From positions 1 to 12,139 of the forward strand of contig CAYQAJ010000152.1 in NCBI GenBank assembly GCA_964415245.1: a DNA stretch of 12,139 nt, read 5' to 3'. The stretch is from CAYQAJ01 sp964415245 (GTDB lineage: Bacteria > Planctomycetota > Planctomycetia > Pirellulales > Pirellulaceae). Positions within the stretch are counted from its first letter, which is position 1, and each line of letters starts with the position of its first letter. Under the pieces are notes generated by a model. The model did no database searches, was not told the DNA's origin, and was given only the letters and a program-made list of their open reading frames with translations. Of this stretch, positions 1 through 6,618 are shown piece by piece. The translations under genes were made by a program, and so were the position numbers.

Positions 1-414
1 GTACAGCGTGACGTCAATCGGCGAGTTGTCGGCGATCTCCTTGAAGTAGGCGTACACTCCGGCCGGCGTGAGCTTGTAGTAAAACGGCGAAACGATCGCC
101 ACGGCTCGCACGCCCAGCGCATGGTAGTGCTCGCAGGCGTGGATCGTTTCGCGGGTGTTGGCCTCGGCCGCTCCGGCCAGGATGGGCACGCGGCCGGCCG
201 TCTGATCGGCGATGATTTCAATGATCCGCCGCCGCTCTTCGGCCGTGAATCGGGTAAACTCGCCGGTCGAGCCATTGGGATACAGGCCGTGTACGCCGCG
301 GTCGATGAGCCAGTCGACGTAGCGGCGCGTCTCCGGTTCGTTGATCTCTCCGTGCGTGTCAAGCGGCACCACGTTGGGCGTGAAGATGCCGCACATGCGA
401 TTCTGTTGGGTCAT
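1..414 (-). CDS. Dihydrodipicolinate synthase / N-acetylneuraminate lyase family protein, 5' part
   Basis: The minus strand reads open from the ATG at 414 to the window edge, giving 138 N-terminal codons of a protein whose family is usually about 300 residues. It begins MTQQNRMCGIFTPNVVPLD, typical of the first beta strand of this class I aldolase barrel. It continues with the substrate-binding loop NGSTGEF and the segment SPFYYKLTP followed by YAYFKEIAD, which matches the conserved tyrosine region. It stops at the LY of the conserved LYN strand. The Schiff-base lysine lies outside the window. The loop reads GSTGE, as in sialic-acid lyases, rather than GTTGE as in classical DapA, so lysine biosynthesis should not be assumed. 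Pyruvate-dependent aldolase chemistry is inferred from the family. No clear ribosome binding site precedes the ATG. Confidence 0.88.
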   Translation of the reverse strand, partial: MTQQNRMCGIFTPNVVPLDTHGEINEPETRRYVDWLIDRGVHGLYPNGSTGEFTRFTAEERRRIIEIIADQTAGRVPILAGAAEANTRETIHACEHYHALGVRAVAIVSPFYYKLTPAGVYAYFKEIADNSPIDVTLY

Positions 415-484
415 CGTGCGTGTCGATCCGTTGCCAGGGGTGGGTCGAAGCGGGTCGTCAGCGGACCTACAATCATAGCTTAGA

Positions 485-578
485 GGCTGGTTCAAAACCG
501 TCGGGGACTGGCTCAATTTGCGCAGTCTGCGGAGCAAATTGTGCCTGTCCCCTTCTCCGAGACGGTTTTCAAACAGCC
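485..578. repeat. MITE-like nested palindrome, copy 1
   Basis: This 94-bp element fills the divergent spacer between the aldolase-family gene and the membrane protein. Its ends, 485-502 and 561-578, are inverted repeats agreeing at 16 of 18 positions. Inside them, 503-512 (GGGGACTGGC) pairs with 543-552 (GCCTGTCCCC) at 9 of 10. The centre, AATTTGC...GCAAATT (515-521 and 534-540), is a perfect 7-bp stem. The 5-bp word TAGAG occurs at 481-485 and 582-586 and could be a target duplication, but it is not flush with both ends. A near-identical core lies in the opposite orientation at 6506-6586. It has no coding capacity. A role in transcription termination is possible but unproven. Confidence 0.8.
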
Positions 579-617
579 GCGTAGAGTACGGCACATCGGC
601 ACATTGGACGCAGCGCC

Positions 618-2927
618 TTGGCACGACACTCGAAACGTAGCGGCGAGACCGATCGGGCATCGCGGTCGGCATCGGAGGAGGCCGAAACGCCGGCCAATCA
701 GCTTTCGTCGCGCAGCGTGGCGCTGTGGGCCCTCTTCGTTTTGGCCCTAGTGGTCTACGCGGCCCTGTTCTTGGGGGCCGACGCGATTCGTCAGCAGTGT
801 TGGATGCTCATCGTGCTTCCCGACGCGCTCGTGTCGTCGTGGTTCGGCGATGGATGGAGCCAGGCGGGTTTTCTCGACCGCGGCGTAGTATTGCTGGCGG
901 CAGGGCTGATTCTGGCGGTGGCCTTCTTTGCCGGCCGTGCCGTGATGCAATTGTTCGGCGCCGATCGCGGTTTGACGCGATTGGAGAGATTCGTGTTTGC
1001 CGAAGGGGTCGGGCTCAATCTGCTGTCGCTGTGGACGCTGTTGGCTGGACTAGCCGGTTGGCTGCACCGGCCGCTATTGGTAGGTCTGCCACTGCCTGTG
1101 CTGGCCGGTTGGTCGGCGTGGCGCTGGTTGGCCGCAAAGCGCCGGTTAGCCGCGACGCGCAGCGGAGCGCTTGACCGCCCGCCGCAAGCGATCGCAAATC
1201 CCTCCGAAGCGCCGACCCGCGCAAGCCGACTCCTCGAGCGTTTGGCCCTGGCCCTGTGCGTGCCGTTTGCGGCCATCATCGTGCTGGGGGGCATGCTGCC
1301 GCCGTTCGAGTTCGACGTGCTGGAGTACCACCTGCAAGTGCCCAAGGAGTGGTTTCAGCAAGGGTACGTCGGCTTTCTGCCTCACAACGTGTACGGCAAC
1401 ATGCCGCTGGGGGCGGAGATGCACGCCCTGCTGGCCATGGTGTTCATGCCGCAGGAGCGCCCCTGGTGGTGGGGCGCCCTGGCCGGCAAAACGGTGATGG
1501 CGTGTTACCCGCTGCTCACGGCGCTGGCGCTGATTGCGGCCGGACGGCGGTTCTTTTCGCCGCAGGCCGGCGCCGTTGCTGCTTTCGTCTACCTCTCGAT
1601 TCCGTGGACGGCATACGTTGCCGGGATCGGGTTTAACGAAGGGGCGCTGGCGTTCTATCTGTTGCTGTCGGTTTACGCGGTTATGCTTTGGCGGCGCGGA
1701 CAGTGCGAAAGCGCGGATGTCGCTTCGAATGACCGCAAGGCCGCGACGGGGCGCGTGCTGCTATGCGGCTTTCTGGCCGGGTCGGCCATTGCGTGCAAGT
1801 ATCCGTCCTTGCTGCTGGTCGCTTTCCCGCTCGGAGTTTGGGTGCTGCTGGTCGACGTTTGGCAACGGAGCGCGGGCGACAAGGCACCATCGATTCGGCT
1901 CAATCGAATCAACTGGGTTGCTGCCGCGCTGTTCATTCTCGCAATGGCGCTCGCCTGCGGGCCCTGGTTTGCCAAGAACTGGGCGCTCACCGGCAACCCG
2001 ACGTATCCGCTCCTTTACGGTGTGTTCGACGGTGCGTCCCGCACACCCGCTTTGAACGCACAATGGTCGCATGCGCATGCGGTGCCGCCCTATTCGCTGT
2101 CCGACCTGACGGCGCGACTGAAAGACATCGCTTGGCAGAGCCGCTGGCTCAGTCCGCTTGTGTGGCCGTTTGCCGTGCTGGCGTTTGTCGGTTCGGCGGG
2201 ACGGCGGCAAGCGATTGCTATTGCACTGATGATCGGCTGGGTGCTGGCGACGTGGTGGCTGGCGACGCATCGCATCGAACGATTCTGGGTGCCGATGTTG
2301 CCGCTGGCGTCGCTGTTGGCGGGAGTCGGCGCGGCGATCATTGTCGCGAAAGGGCGCGACGCGCTGTGGCCGTGGACGGTGGCGGTTGTGCTGGTGTGCG
2401 GCGCGATAACGAGTTTTTTGGTTGCTGCGTCGCCGGCGATCGGCGACAACCGCTACTTCGTATCGCTCGAAGCCCTGCGTACCGACTTGCCGCACAAATC
2501 GGACATTCCAGGTCGGCCCGACAAACCCGGCCGGCTCAACCCGGTCATCGACTACATCAACCGCAATACGCCGCCGGGGATGGCCGTACTGATGGTCGGC
2601 GAGGCGCGGGCGTTCGACCTGGAGGTGCCCATGCTATACAACACCTGCTTCGACCCGAACGTGTTCGAGCGGCTCATGGAGCCGGACCCAACGCGCGAAG
2701 GTCGGCTCGCAAAGTTCCGGCAACACAAAGTCGCGTACGTTTACGTGAACTGGAGCGAGATCGAGCGCTACCGCCGTCCCGGCAATTACGGTTACACCGA
2801 CTACGTGACGCCCGAGCTAATCGACGAGGAATTGGCGAGTCGACAGGGCTTGCTACAGCGAGTCGAGACGGGGTGGGATCCGGCGTATGGCGAATTGTTC
2901 GAGGTCGTGGGGACGATTCCACGATAG
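618..2927 (+). CDS. Polytopic membrane protein, probable GT-C-fold (family 39-like) glycosyltransferase
   Basis: This 769-residue protein has a charged N-terminus (about 30 residues), then roughly ten or more hydrophobic segments between residues 33 and 610 (for example 33-53, 86-107, 128-170, 211-229). A C-terminal soluble domain of about 160 residues follows. After the fifth or so hydrophobic segment comes EFDVLEYH (residues 231-238), an acidic loop placed like the catalytic Asp/Glu loop of GT-C enzymes that use polyprenyl-phosphate sugars. The C-terminal part, with VLMVGEARAFDLEVP and MLYNTCFD, resembles the extracytoplasmic domains of large family 39-like proteins. Function and substrate are inferred from fold only. 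The start is a TTG: an in-frame stop lies at 582-584, and the first in-frame ATG would remove the first membrane segment. Residues 175-184 are encoded by a 31-bp repeat also found inside shc. An acceptor role related to hopanoids is speculation from position alone. Confidence 0.75.
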   Translation: MARHSKRSGETDRASRSASEEAETPANQLSSRSVALWALFVLALVVYAALFLGADAIRQQCWMLIVLPDALVSSWFGDGWSQAGFLDRGVVLLAAGLILAVAFFAGRAVMQLFGADRGLTRLERFVFAEGVGLNLLSLWTLLAGLAGWLHRPLLVGLPLPVLAGWSAWRWLAAKRRLAATRSGALDRPPQAIANPSEAPTRASRLLERLALALCVPFAAIIVLGGMLPPFEFDVLEYHLQVPKEWFQQGYVGFLPHNVYGNMPLGAEMHALLAMVFMPQERPWWWGALAGKTVMACYPLLTALALIAAGRRFFSPQAGAVAAFVYLSIPWTAYVAGIGFNEGALAFYLLLSVYAVMLWRRGQCESADVASNDRKAATGRVLLCGFLAGSAIACKYPSLLLVAFPLGVWVLLVDVWQRSAGDKAPSIRLNRINWVAAALFILAMALACGPWFAKNWALTGNPTYPLLYGVFDGASRTPALNAQWSHAHAVPPYSLSDLTARLKDIAWQSRWLSPLVWPFAVLAFVGSAGRRQAIAIALMIGWVLATWWLATHRIERFWVPMLPLASLLAGVGAAIIVAKGRDALWPWTVAVVLVCGAITSFLVAASPAIGDNRYFVSLEALRTDLPHKSDIPGRPDKPGRLNPVIDYINRNTPPGMAVLMVGEARAFDLEVPMLYNTCFDPNVFERLMEPDPTREGRLAKFRQHKVAYVYVNWSEIERYRRPGNYGYTDYVTPELIDEELASRQGLLQRVETGWDPAYGELFEVVGTIPR
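1140..1170. repeat. 31-bp intragenic repeat, copy A (inside the membrane protein gene)
   Basis: Bases 1140-1170 are identical over 31 bp to 4266-4296 inside shc, and the flanks diverge at once on both sides. Here the repeat is read as RRLAATRSGA (residues 175-184), in a polar loop between two hydrophobic segments. In shc it is read in another frame as PVSRDAQRSA. Identity at DNA but not protein level points to a mobile or spreading DNA repeat rather than a shared protein motif. Confidence 0.85.
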
Positions 2928-2984
2928 CCGCCACATTCATGTGGCGCTTGCCCCGCCGCAGACGACACATGAATGTGTCGGCTA
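2925..2984. repeat. REPIN-like inverted pair of hairpins after the membrane protein gene
   Basis: Starting at the TAG stop of the upstream gene, two 22-nt arms (2925-2946 and 2963-2984) are inverted copies agreeing at 20 of 22 positions, separated by 16 nt. Each arm is itself a perfect hairpin: CGCCACAT-TC-ATGTGGCG at 2929-2946 and CGACACAT-GA-ATGTGTCG at 2963-2980. The only differences between arms change a C-G pair into an A-T pair, so the stem is preserved. No U-tract follows, so a classical intrinsic terminator is not supported, although folding of the transcript is expected. Confidence 0.85.
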
Positions 2985-2999
2985 ACTCAGGAGGAAACT

Positions 3000-3035
3000 G
3001 TGTCGGCGAACGGGCGGCGACATCATCTTGAATAA
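3000..3035 (+). other. Possible 11-codon leader ORF upstream of shc
   Basis: A strong Shine-Dalgarno-like AGGAGG (2989-2994) stands five bases before a GTG at 3000 that opens an 11-codon frame, MSANGRRHHLE, ending at TAA 3033-3035. It lies 74 nt before the shc start and in a different frame. The ribosome site is better than that of shc itself. The peptide matches nothing I recognise, and a frame this short can arise by chance. It could instead be the remnant of a larger gene or part of the adjacent repeat. Confidence 0.2.
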
Positions 3036-3109
3036 TTGCCGCCTGTCGCCTAGCGTATCTCTTCGCTTGATCGAACCGCTGCACGTGAAGGACAACGGGC
3101 TGGCGCGAA

Positions 3110-5350
3110 ATGACTCTCCGGCAGGAAGCAAACCGAGTCGCTAGCGAGGCGCCGCCAGCGCGGCGGACCTCGGCGACGGCGGCGTCCGGTCATGGAACCC
3201 ATTTCAACCTTGGCACGGCAACTCCTTCGCAGCGAGGCGCCACGGATGAGCACCTACGGCTTGTGCAGGCAATCGAGCGTGCCCGCGACTGTTTGCTCTC
3301 CTTGCAGCGGGACGACGGCCATTGGTGCGGCCCGCTAATCGGCGACTCGATTCTCGAAAGCGAGTACATCCTGCTGTTGGCCTGGCTGGGCCAACGGCAC
3401 GATCCGCGGGTTCGCAAGGCTGCCCGGCGGCTGGCCAGCACGCAGCTTCCAGACGGCGGCTGGTCGCAGTATCCCGGCGGTGCGGTCGACGTCAGTGCGA
3501 GTGTGAAGGCGTATCTGGCGCTGAAGCTCGCTGGGCACGACGCCGTTTCCCGGGAGCTCGAAAAAGCGCGTCGCGCGATTCTTGCCGACGGCGGCGCCGA
3601 CGCGGTCAACAGCTTCACGCGGTTTTTGCTCGCGCTGTTGGGGCAGGTGCCGTACGAATGCTGTCCGGCCGTTCCGCCCGAGGCTGTGCTCTTGCCGGCG
3701 TGGTTTCCGCTGAGCATCTATCAAGTCAGCGCCCCGTCGCGGACGATTTTGGTGCCGCTATCGGTCGTGTGGGCATGCCGGCCGGCGGCGCAGTTTCCGG
3801 CAGAGCAGGGGATCGGCGAGCTGGTGCTGAGCGATCCGCGCGGCTGGCCGCTGCCGCGCCGCCCCGGAGCGGAGGAGAGCCGCGGCATTATTACTTGGGA
3901 GCGCGTATTCGGGGCGATCAATTCCTGCGCGTGGTGGTGCGAGCGGAATCGGATTCGCCCGCTGCGTCGCCGCGCGCTGGCCGCCGCCGAGCGGTGGATG
4001 ATCGAGCGGTTCGAACAGAGCGACGGCCTGGGGGCGATCTTTCCACCCATCGTGTGGAGCATTGTCGCACTGAAGTGCCTGGGGCACGGCGACGACAGCC
4101 CGCAGGTGCGCTACTGCCTGGAGGAGCTTCACAATCTGGTCGTGGATGACGGCGACGGCAAGGGCAACACCGTGCGGCTGGAACCGTGCAAGTCGCCCGT
4201 TTGGGATACCGCGCTGTCGCTACGGGCGTTGGCATCGGCATCGATTGTGGGACGCGCCGCCGATCCGCCGGTTAGCCGCGACGCGCAGCGGAGCGCGTCG
4301 CCGGATGAGTCGCGCATCGAGCGCGCCCCCATCCACCGCGCCGCCGAGTGGCTCTTGCATCGCGAAGTTCGCCGCCCCGGCGACTGGGCCAAAAAGGTCC
4401 GAAACACGCCTCCCACCGGTTGGTACTTCGAGTATCGCAACGAGTTCTATCCCGACGTCGACGACACAATCATGGTGATGATGGGGCTGCGCGAGGCGGT
4501 CATCGCGCAGTGCGCTTCCGAACACGGCCATTCGGCCAACGGGCGGTCCGCACGGATCTCGTCGACCGAGCCGCTTGCTTTGCGCGCCATGGCCGCGTGC
4601 GACCGCGGGATGCGGTGGGTGCTGGCCATGCAAAACCGCGACGGCGGCTGGGGCGCCTTCGATCGCGACAACGATCACGAGTTCCTCACGCGGGTCCCTT
4701 TCGCCGATCACAATGCCATGATCGATCCCAGCACGCCCGACATCACGGCCCGCGTGCTGGAAATGCTGGGTGGGTTCGGCACGACTCGGAGCGATCGCGC
4801 CGTCCAGCGGGCCATCGACCGCGGTTTGGCATTCCTGCGCCGCACGCAAGAGTCGGATGGAGCTTGGCCCGGCCGTTGGGGAGTCAACTACATCTACGGA
4901 ACGTGGCAGGTGCTCGTCGGCATGGCCGCGGTCGGCGTCTCGCCCGACGACGCCGCGATGATTCGAGGAGCCGAGTGGCTCGTGCGACATCAGCAGCCGT
5001 GCGGCGGTTGGGGTGAATCGCCCGATTCGTATGCCGATCCCTCGCTGCGTGGCCGGGGAAACGCGACGGCATCGCAAACGGCGTGGGCTCTGTTGGGTCT
5101 GCACGCCGCCGGTCGAGCGGACGACCCGGCATTTGAGCGGGGCATTGCCTGGCTGCTCGATCGCCAGCTTCCCGAGGGCGACTGGCACGAGCCCGAGTTC
5201 ACGGGAACGGGCTTTCCCCGAGTGTTCTATTTGCGGTACGACATGTATCGGCTCTACTTTCCGCTAATGGCGCTGGCGAGCGCGGCGGCGGCCAGGGCTG
5301 CCCCGGCGACCCGCACGGTTTGGGATTTGGAGATTGGAAGTTGTTTGTGA
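3110..5350 (+). CDS. shc: Squalene-hopene cyclase
   Basis: This enzyme cyclises squalene to hopene/hopanol at the membrane surface. The 746-residue product carries the family hallmarks: the protonating motif DVDDT at residues 449-453 (the DXDD acid), and QW-type repeats at about 66-72 (QRDDGHW), 112-118 (QLPDGGW), 508-514 (QNRDGGW), 580-586 (QESDGAW), 629-634 (QPCGGW) and 686-692 (QLPEGDW). The C-terminal signature FTGTGFPRVFYLRYDMY is also present. It is about 115 residues longer than the 631-residue Alicyclobacillus enzyme. Roughly 50 extra residues lie at a low-complexity N-terminus, and about 25 form an insert near 380-405 that includes a repeat-encoded PVSRDAQRSA. The last ten residues, VWDLEIGSCL, are encoded by a heptamer tract. 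ATG 3110 is the only good upstream start, but its ribosome site is weak. hpnH follows 50 nt downstream. Some family members use sterol-like substrates, but the hpn neighbours argue for hopanoids. Confidence 0.96.
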   Translation: MTLRQEANRVASEAPPARRTSATAASGHGTHFNLGTATPSQRGATDEHLRLVQAIERARDCLLSLQRDDGHWCGPLIGDSILESEYILLLAWLGQRHDPRVRKAARRLASTQLPDGGWSQYPGGAVDVSASVKAYLALKLAGHDAVSRELEKARRAILADGGADAVNSFTRFLLALLGQVPYECCPAVPPEAVLLPAWFPLSIYQVSAPSRTILVPLSVVWACRPAAQFPAEQGIGELVLSDPRGWPLPRRPGAEESRGIITWERVFGAINSCAWWCERNRIRPLRRRALAAAERWMIERFEQSDGLGAIFPPIVWSIVALKCLGHGDDSPQVRYCLEELHNLVVDDGDGKGNTVRLEPCKSPVWDTALSLRALASASIVGRAADPPVSRDAQRSASPDESRIERAPIHRAAEWLLHREVRRPGDWAKKVRNTPPTGWYFEYRNEFYPDVDDTIMVMMGLREAVIAQCASEHGHSANGRSARISSTEPLALRAMAACDRGMRWVLAMQNRDGGWGAFDRDNDHEFLTRVPFADHNAMIDPSTPDITARVLEMLGGFGTTRSDRAVQRAIDRGLAFLRRTQESDGAWPGRWGVNYIYGTWQVLVGMAAVGVSPDDAAMIRGAEWLVRHQQPCGGWGESPDSYADPSLRGRGNATASQTAWALLGLHAAGRADDPAFERGIAWLLDRQLPEGDWHEPEFTGTGFPRVFYLRYDMYRLYFPLMALASAAAARAAPATRTVWDLEIGSCL
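4266..4296. repeat. 31-bp intragenic repeat, copy B (inside shc)
   Basis: This is identical over 31 bp to 1140-1170 in the membrane protein gene, and read here in a different frame. It sits in a variable loop of the cyclase, between the helix ending LSLRALASAS and the helix RAAEWLLHRE, where typical cyclases have a shorter connector. The reading frame is preserved, so the enzyme is probably still functional. Confidence 0.85.
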
Positions 5351-5381
5351 TTTGTGATTTGTGGTTTGGGATTTGAAGCTT
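5319..5381. repeat. Degenerate heptamer tandem tract across the shc stop codon
   Basis: Nine consecutive 7-bp units can be laid out from 5319: tttggga, tttggag, attggaa, gttgttt, gtgattt, gtgattt, gtggttt, gggattt, gaagctt. The tract is AT-rich amid GC-rich surroundings. It encodes the final ten codons and the stop of shc and fills most of the 50-nt spacer before hpnH. The next heptamer-like tract in the window is at the end of ispH, with a different unit. Confidence 0.75.
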
Positions 5382-5386
5382 GAGAC

Positions 5387-5393
5387 AAGGAGG
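5387..5393 (+). promoter_or_regulatory. Strong Shine-Dalgarno site of hpnH
   Basis: AAGGAGG lies seven bases before the ATG at 5401. It is the best ribosome binding site of any recognised gene in the window and fixes the hpnH start. Confidence 0.85.
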
Positions 5394-5400
5394 TTGACCA

Positions 5401-6483
5401 ATGGCGGTTCCCGTGGCACAGATGGCGGCCGTGCTGCGGCACATTGCGCTCAACCGTCTGCGCGGCGTGCGGCGGTATCCGCTGGTGCTGATGCTCGAAC
5501 CGCTCTTGCGGTGCAACTTGGCTTGCGCGGGCTGCGGCAAAATTCAGCATCCGGCGGCAGTGCTGCGGCGACACATGACGCCCGAGCAGTGCCTGACCGC
5601 CGCCCGGGAGTGCGGGGCGCCGATCGTGTCGATTGCGGGCGGCGAACCGTTGATGCACCCCCAGATCGACGAGATCGCCGCGGGACTGGTGGCGCAGCAT
5701 CGCTTCGTTTACCTGTGCACCAACGCGATCAAGCTGTGCGAGATGCTCGATCGGTTCACGCCATCGCAATACCTGGCGCTGTCGATCCACCTCGATGGGC
5801 CGCGCGACGAGCACGACAGCTCGGTGTGCCGCGAGGGCGTTTACGACGAGGCGGTTCGCGCCATTCGCGCGGCGCGCGAGGCGGGCTTTCGCGTCACGAC
5901 GAACACCACGCTCTTCCTCGGCGCCAATCCCGAAAGGATGCGGCGATTTTTCGATCGTGTAATGGACCTGGGCGTCGAGGGGATGATGATCTCGCCCGGC
6001 TACAGCTACGAAAAGGCCCCCGACCAGGATCACTTTCTTCGCCGCGAACAAACGCACGAGCTGTTCCGCCGCATGCTCGACGGGGCGGAGCGGCGCTGGC
6101 GGTTCAACCAGACGTCGCTGTTCTTGGAGTTCCTGAAAGGCCGCTACGACCTGGAGTGTACGCCGTGGGGCAATCCCACGTACACGCTGTTCGGCTGGCA
6201 GAAACCCTGTTACCTGCTGGGCGACGGGTACACTGCCACGTTTGCCGAGCTGATGGAAACGACCGATTGGTCGAAGTACGGGCGGGCAAGCGGCAATCCC
6301 AAGTGCCGCGACTGCATGGTGCACTGCGGTTACGAGCCGAGCGCGGTGGCCGCGACGTTGGGGTCGATCAAGGGGTTGGCGGCGACGGTGGGCGCTTGTG
6401 CGCGAAGTGCCATGTCGCGTGGCAAGCGGCGTGAGCCAGAGCCTGAACCCACACCGGCCGTCGAGCCGGCATCAGGTGGTTAA
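5401..6483 (+). CDS. hpnH: Adenosylhopane synthase HpnH, radical SAM enzyme
   Basis: HpnH joins a 5'-deoxyadenosyl group to hopene (diploptene), the first step of the extended C35 hopanoid side chain. The 360-residue protein has the radical SAM cluster motif CNLACAGC (C38, C42, C45) and the SAM-contacting GGEP at 80-83. The family-typical stretch LSIHLDGPRDEHD and a C-terminal cysteine group, C302, C305 and C309 (CRDCMVHCGYEP), in the DUF3463-like region follow. Residues after about 338 (RGKRREPEPEPTP) are a Glu-Pro-rich, probably disordered tail. It starts 50 nt after shc behind a strong ribosome site, so co-transcription with shc is likely. The assignment rests on family motifs plus hopanoid context. 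Confidence 0.95.
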   Translation: MAVPVAQMAAVLRHIALNRLRGVRRYPLVLMLEPLLRCNLACAGCGKIQHPAAVLRRHMTPEQCLTAARECGAPIVSIAGGEPLMHPQIDEIAAGLVAQHRFVYLCTNAIKLCEMLDRFTPSQYLALSIHLDGPRDEHDSSVCREGVYDEAVRAIRAAREAGFRVTTNTTLFLGANPERMRRFFDRVMDLGVEGMMISPGYSYEKAPDQDHFLRREQTHELFRRMLDGAERRWRFNQTSLFLEFLKGRYDLECTPWGNPTYTLFGWQKPCYLLGDGYTATFAELMETTDWSKYGRASGNPKCRDCMVHCGYEPSAVAATLGSIKGLAATVGACARSAMSRGKRREPEPEPTPAVEPASGG

Positions 6484-6505
6484 GCGAAGGGCGGCGCGGT
6501 ATGGT

Positions 6506-6586
6506 GAAATCCGTCTCCGGAGAAGGGGACAGGCACACTTTGCTCCGCAGACTCCGCAAACTGAGCCAGTCCCCGACGGTTCTTTT
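6506..6586. repeat. MITE-like nested palindrome, copy 2 (inverted relative to copy 1)
   Basis: On the minus strand this segment matches the core of the 485-578 element from AACCGTCGGGGACTGGC through to the GTCCCCTTCTCC end, with only a few substitutions and one inserted base. Its outer arms are shorter and less well matched than in copy 1. It fills the 135-nt spacer between hpnH and hpnG. Copies 1 and 2 are in opposite orientation about 6 kb apart. Confidence 0.8.
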
Positions 6587-6618
6587 CGATTCGCTCTCCT
6601 TCTCTCGGGCCGCTTCCC

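Noticed and set aside
1763..3031. 422-codon open frame overlapping the membrane protein gene
   Set aside because: It lies in another frame of a well-supported gene, is Arg-rich with no recognisable motif, and is typical of shadow frames in GC-rich DNA.
3028..3056. TTGAAT-N17-TAGCGT as a promoter for shc
   Set aside because: Only 4 of 6 and 3 of 6 positions agree with the sigma-70 consensus, which is within chance for this spacer.
4220..5188. Long minus-strand open frame inside shc
   Set aside because: It is antisense to conserved cyclase motifs and has no family features of its own.
5254..6324. 356-codon minus-strand open frame opposite hpnH
   Set aside because: The sense strand carries clear radical SAM motifs. 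The antisense frame is His/Arg/Gln-rich, and its end falls in the heptamer tract.
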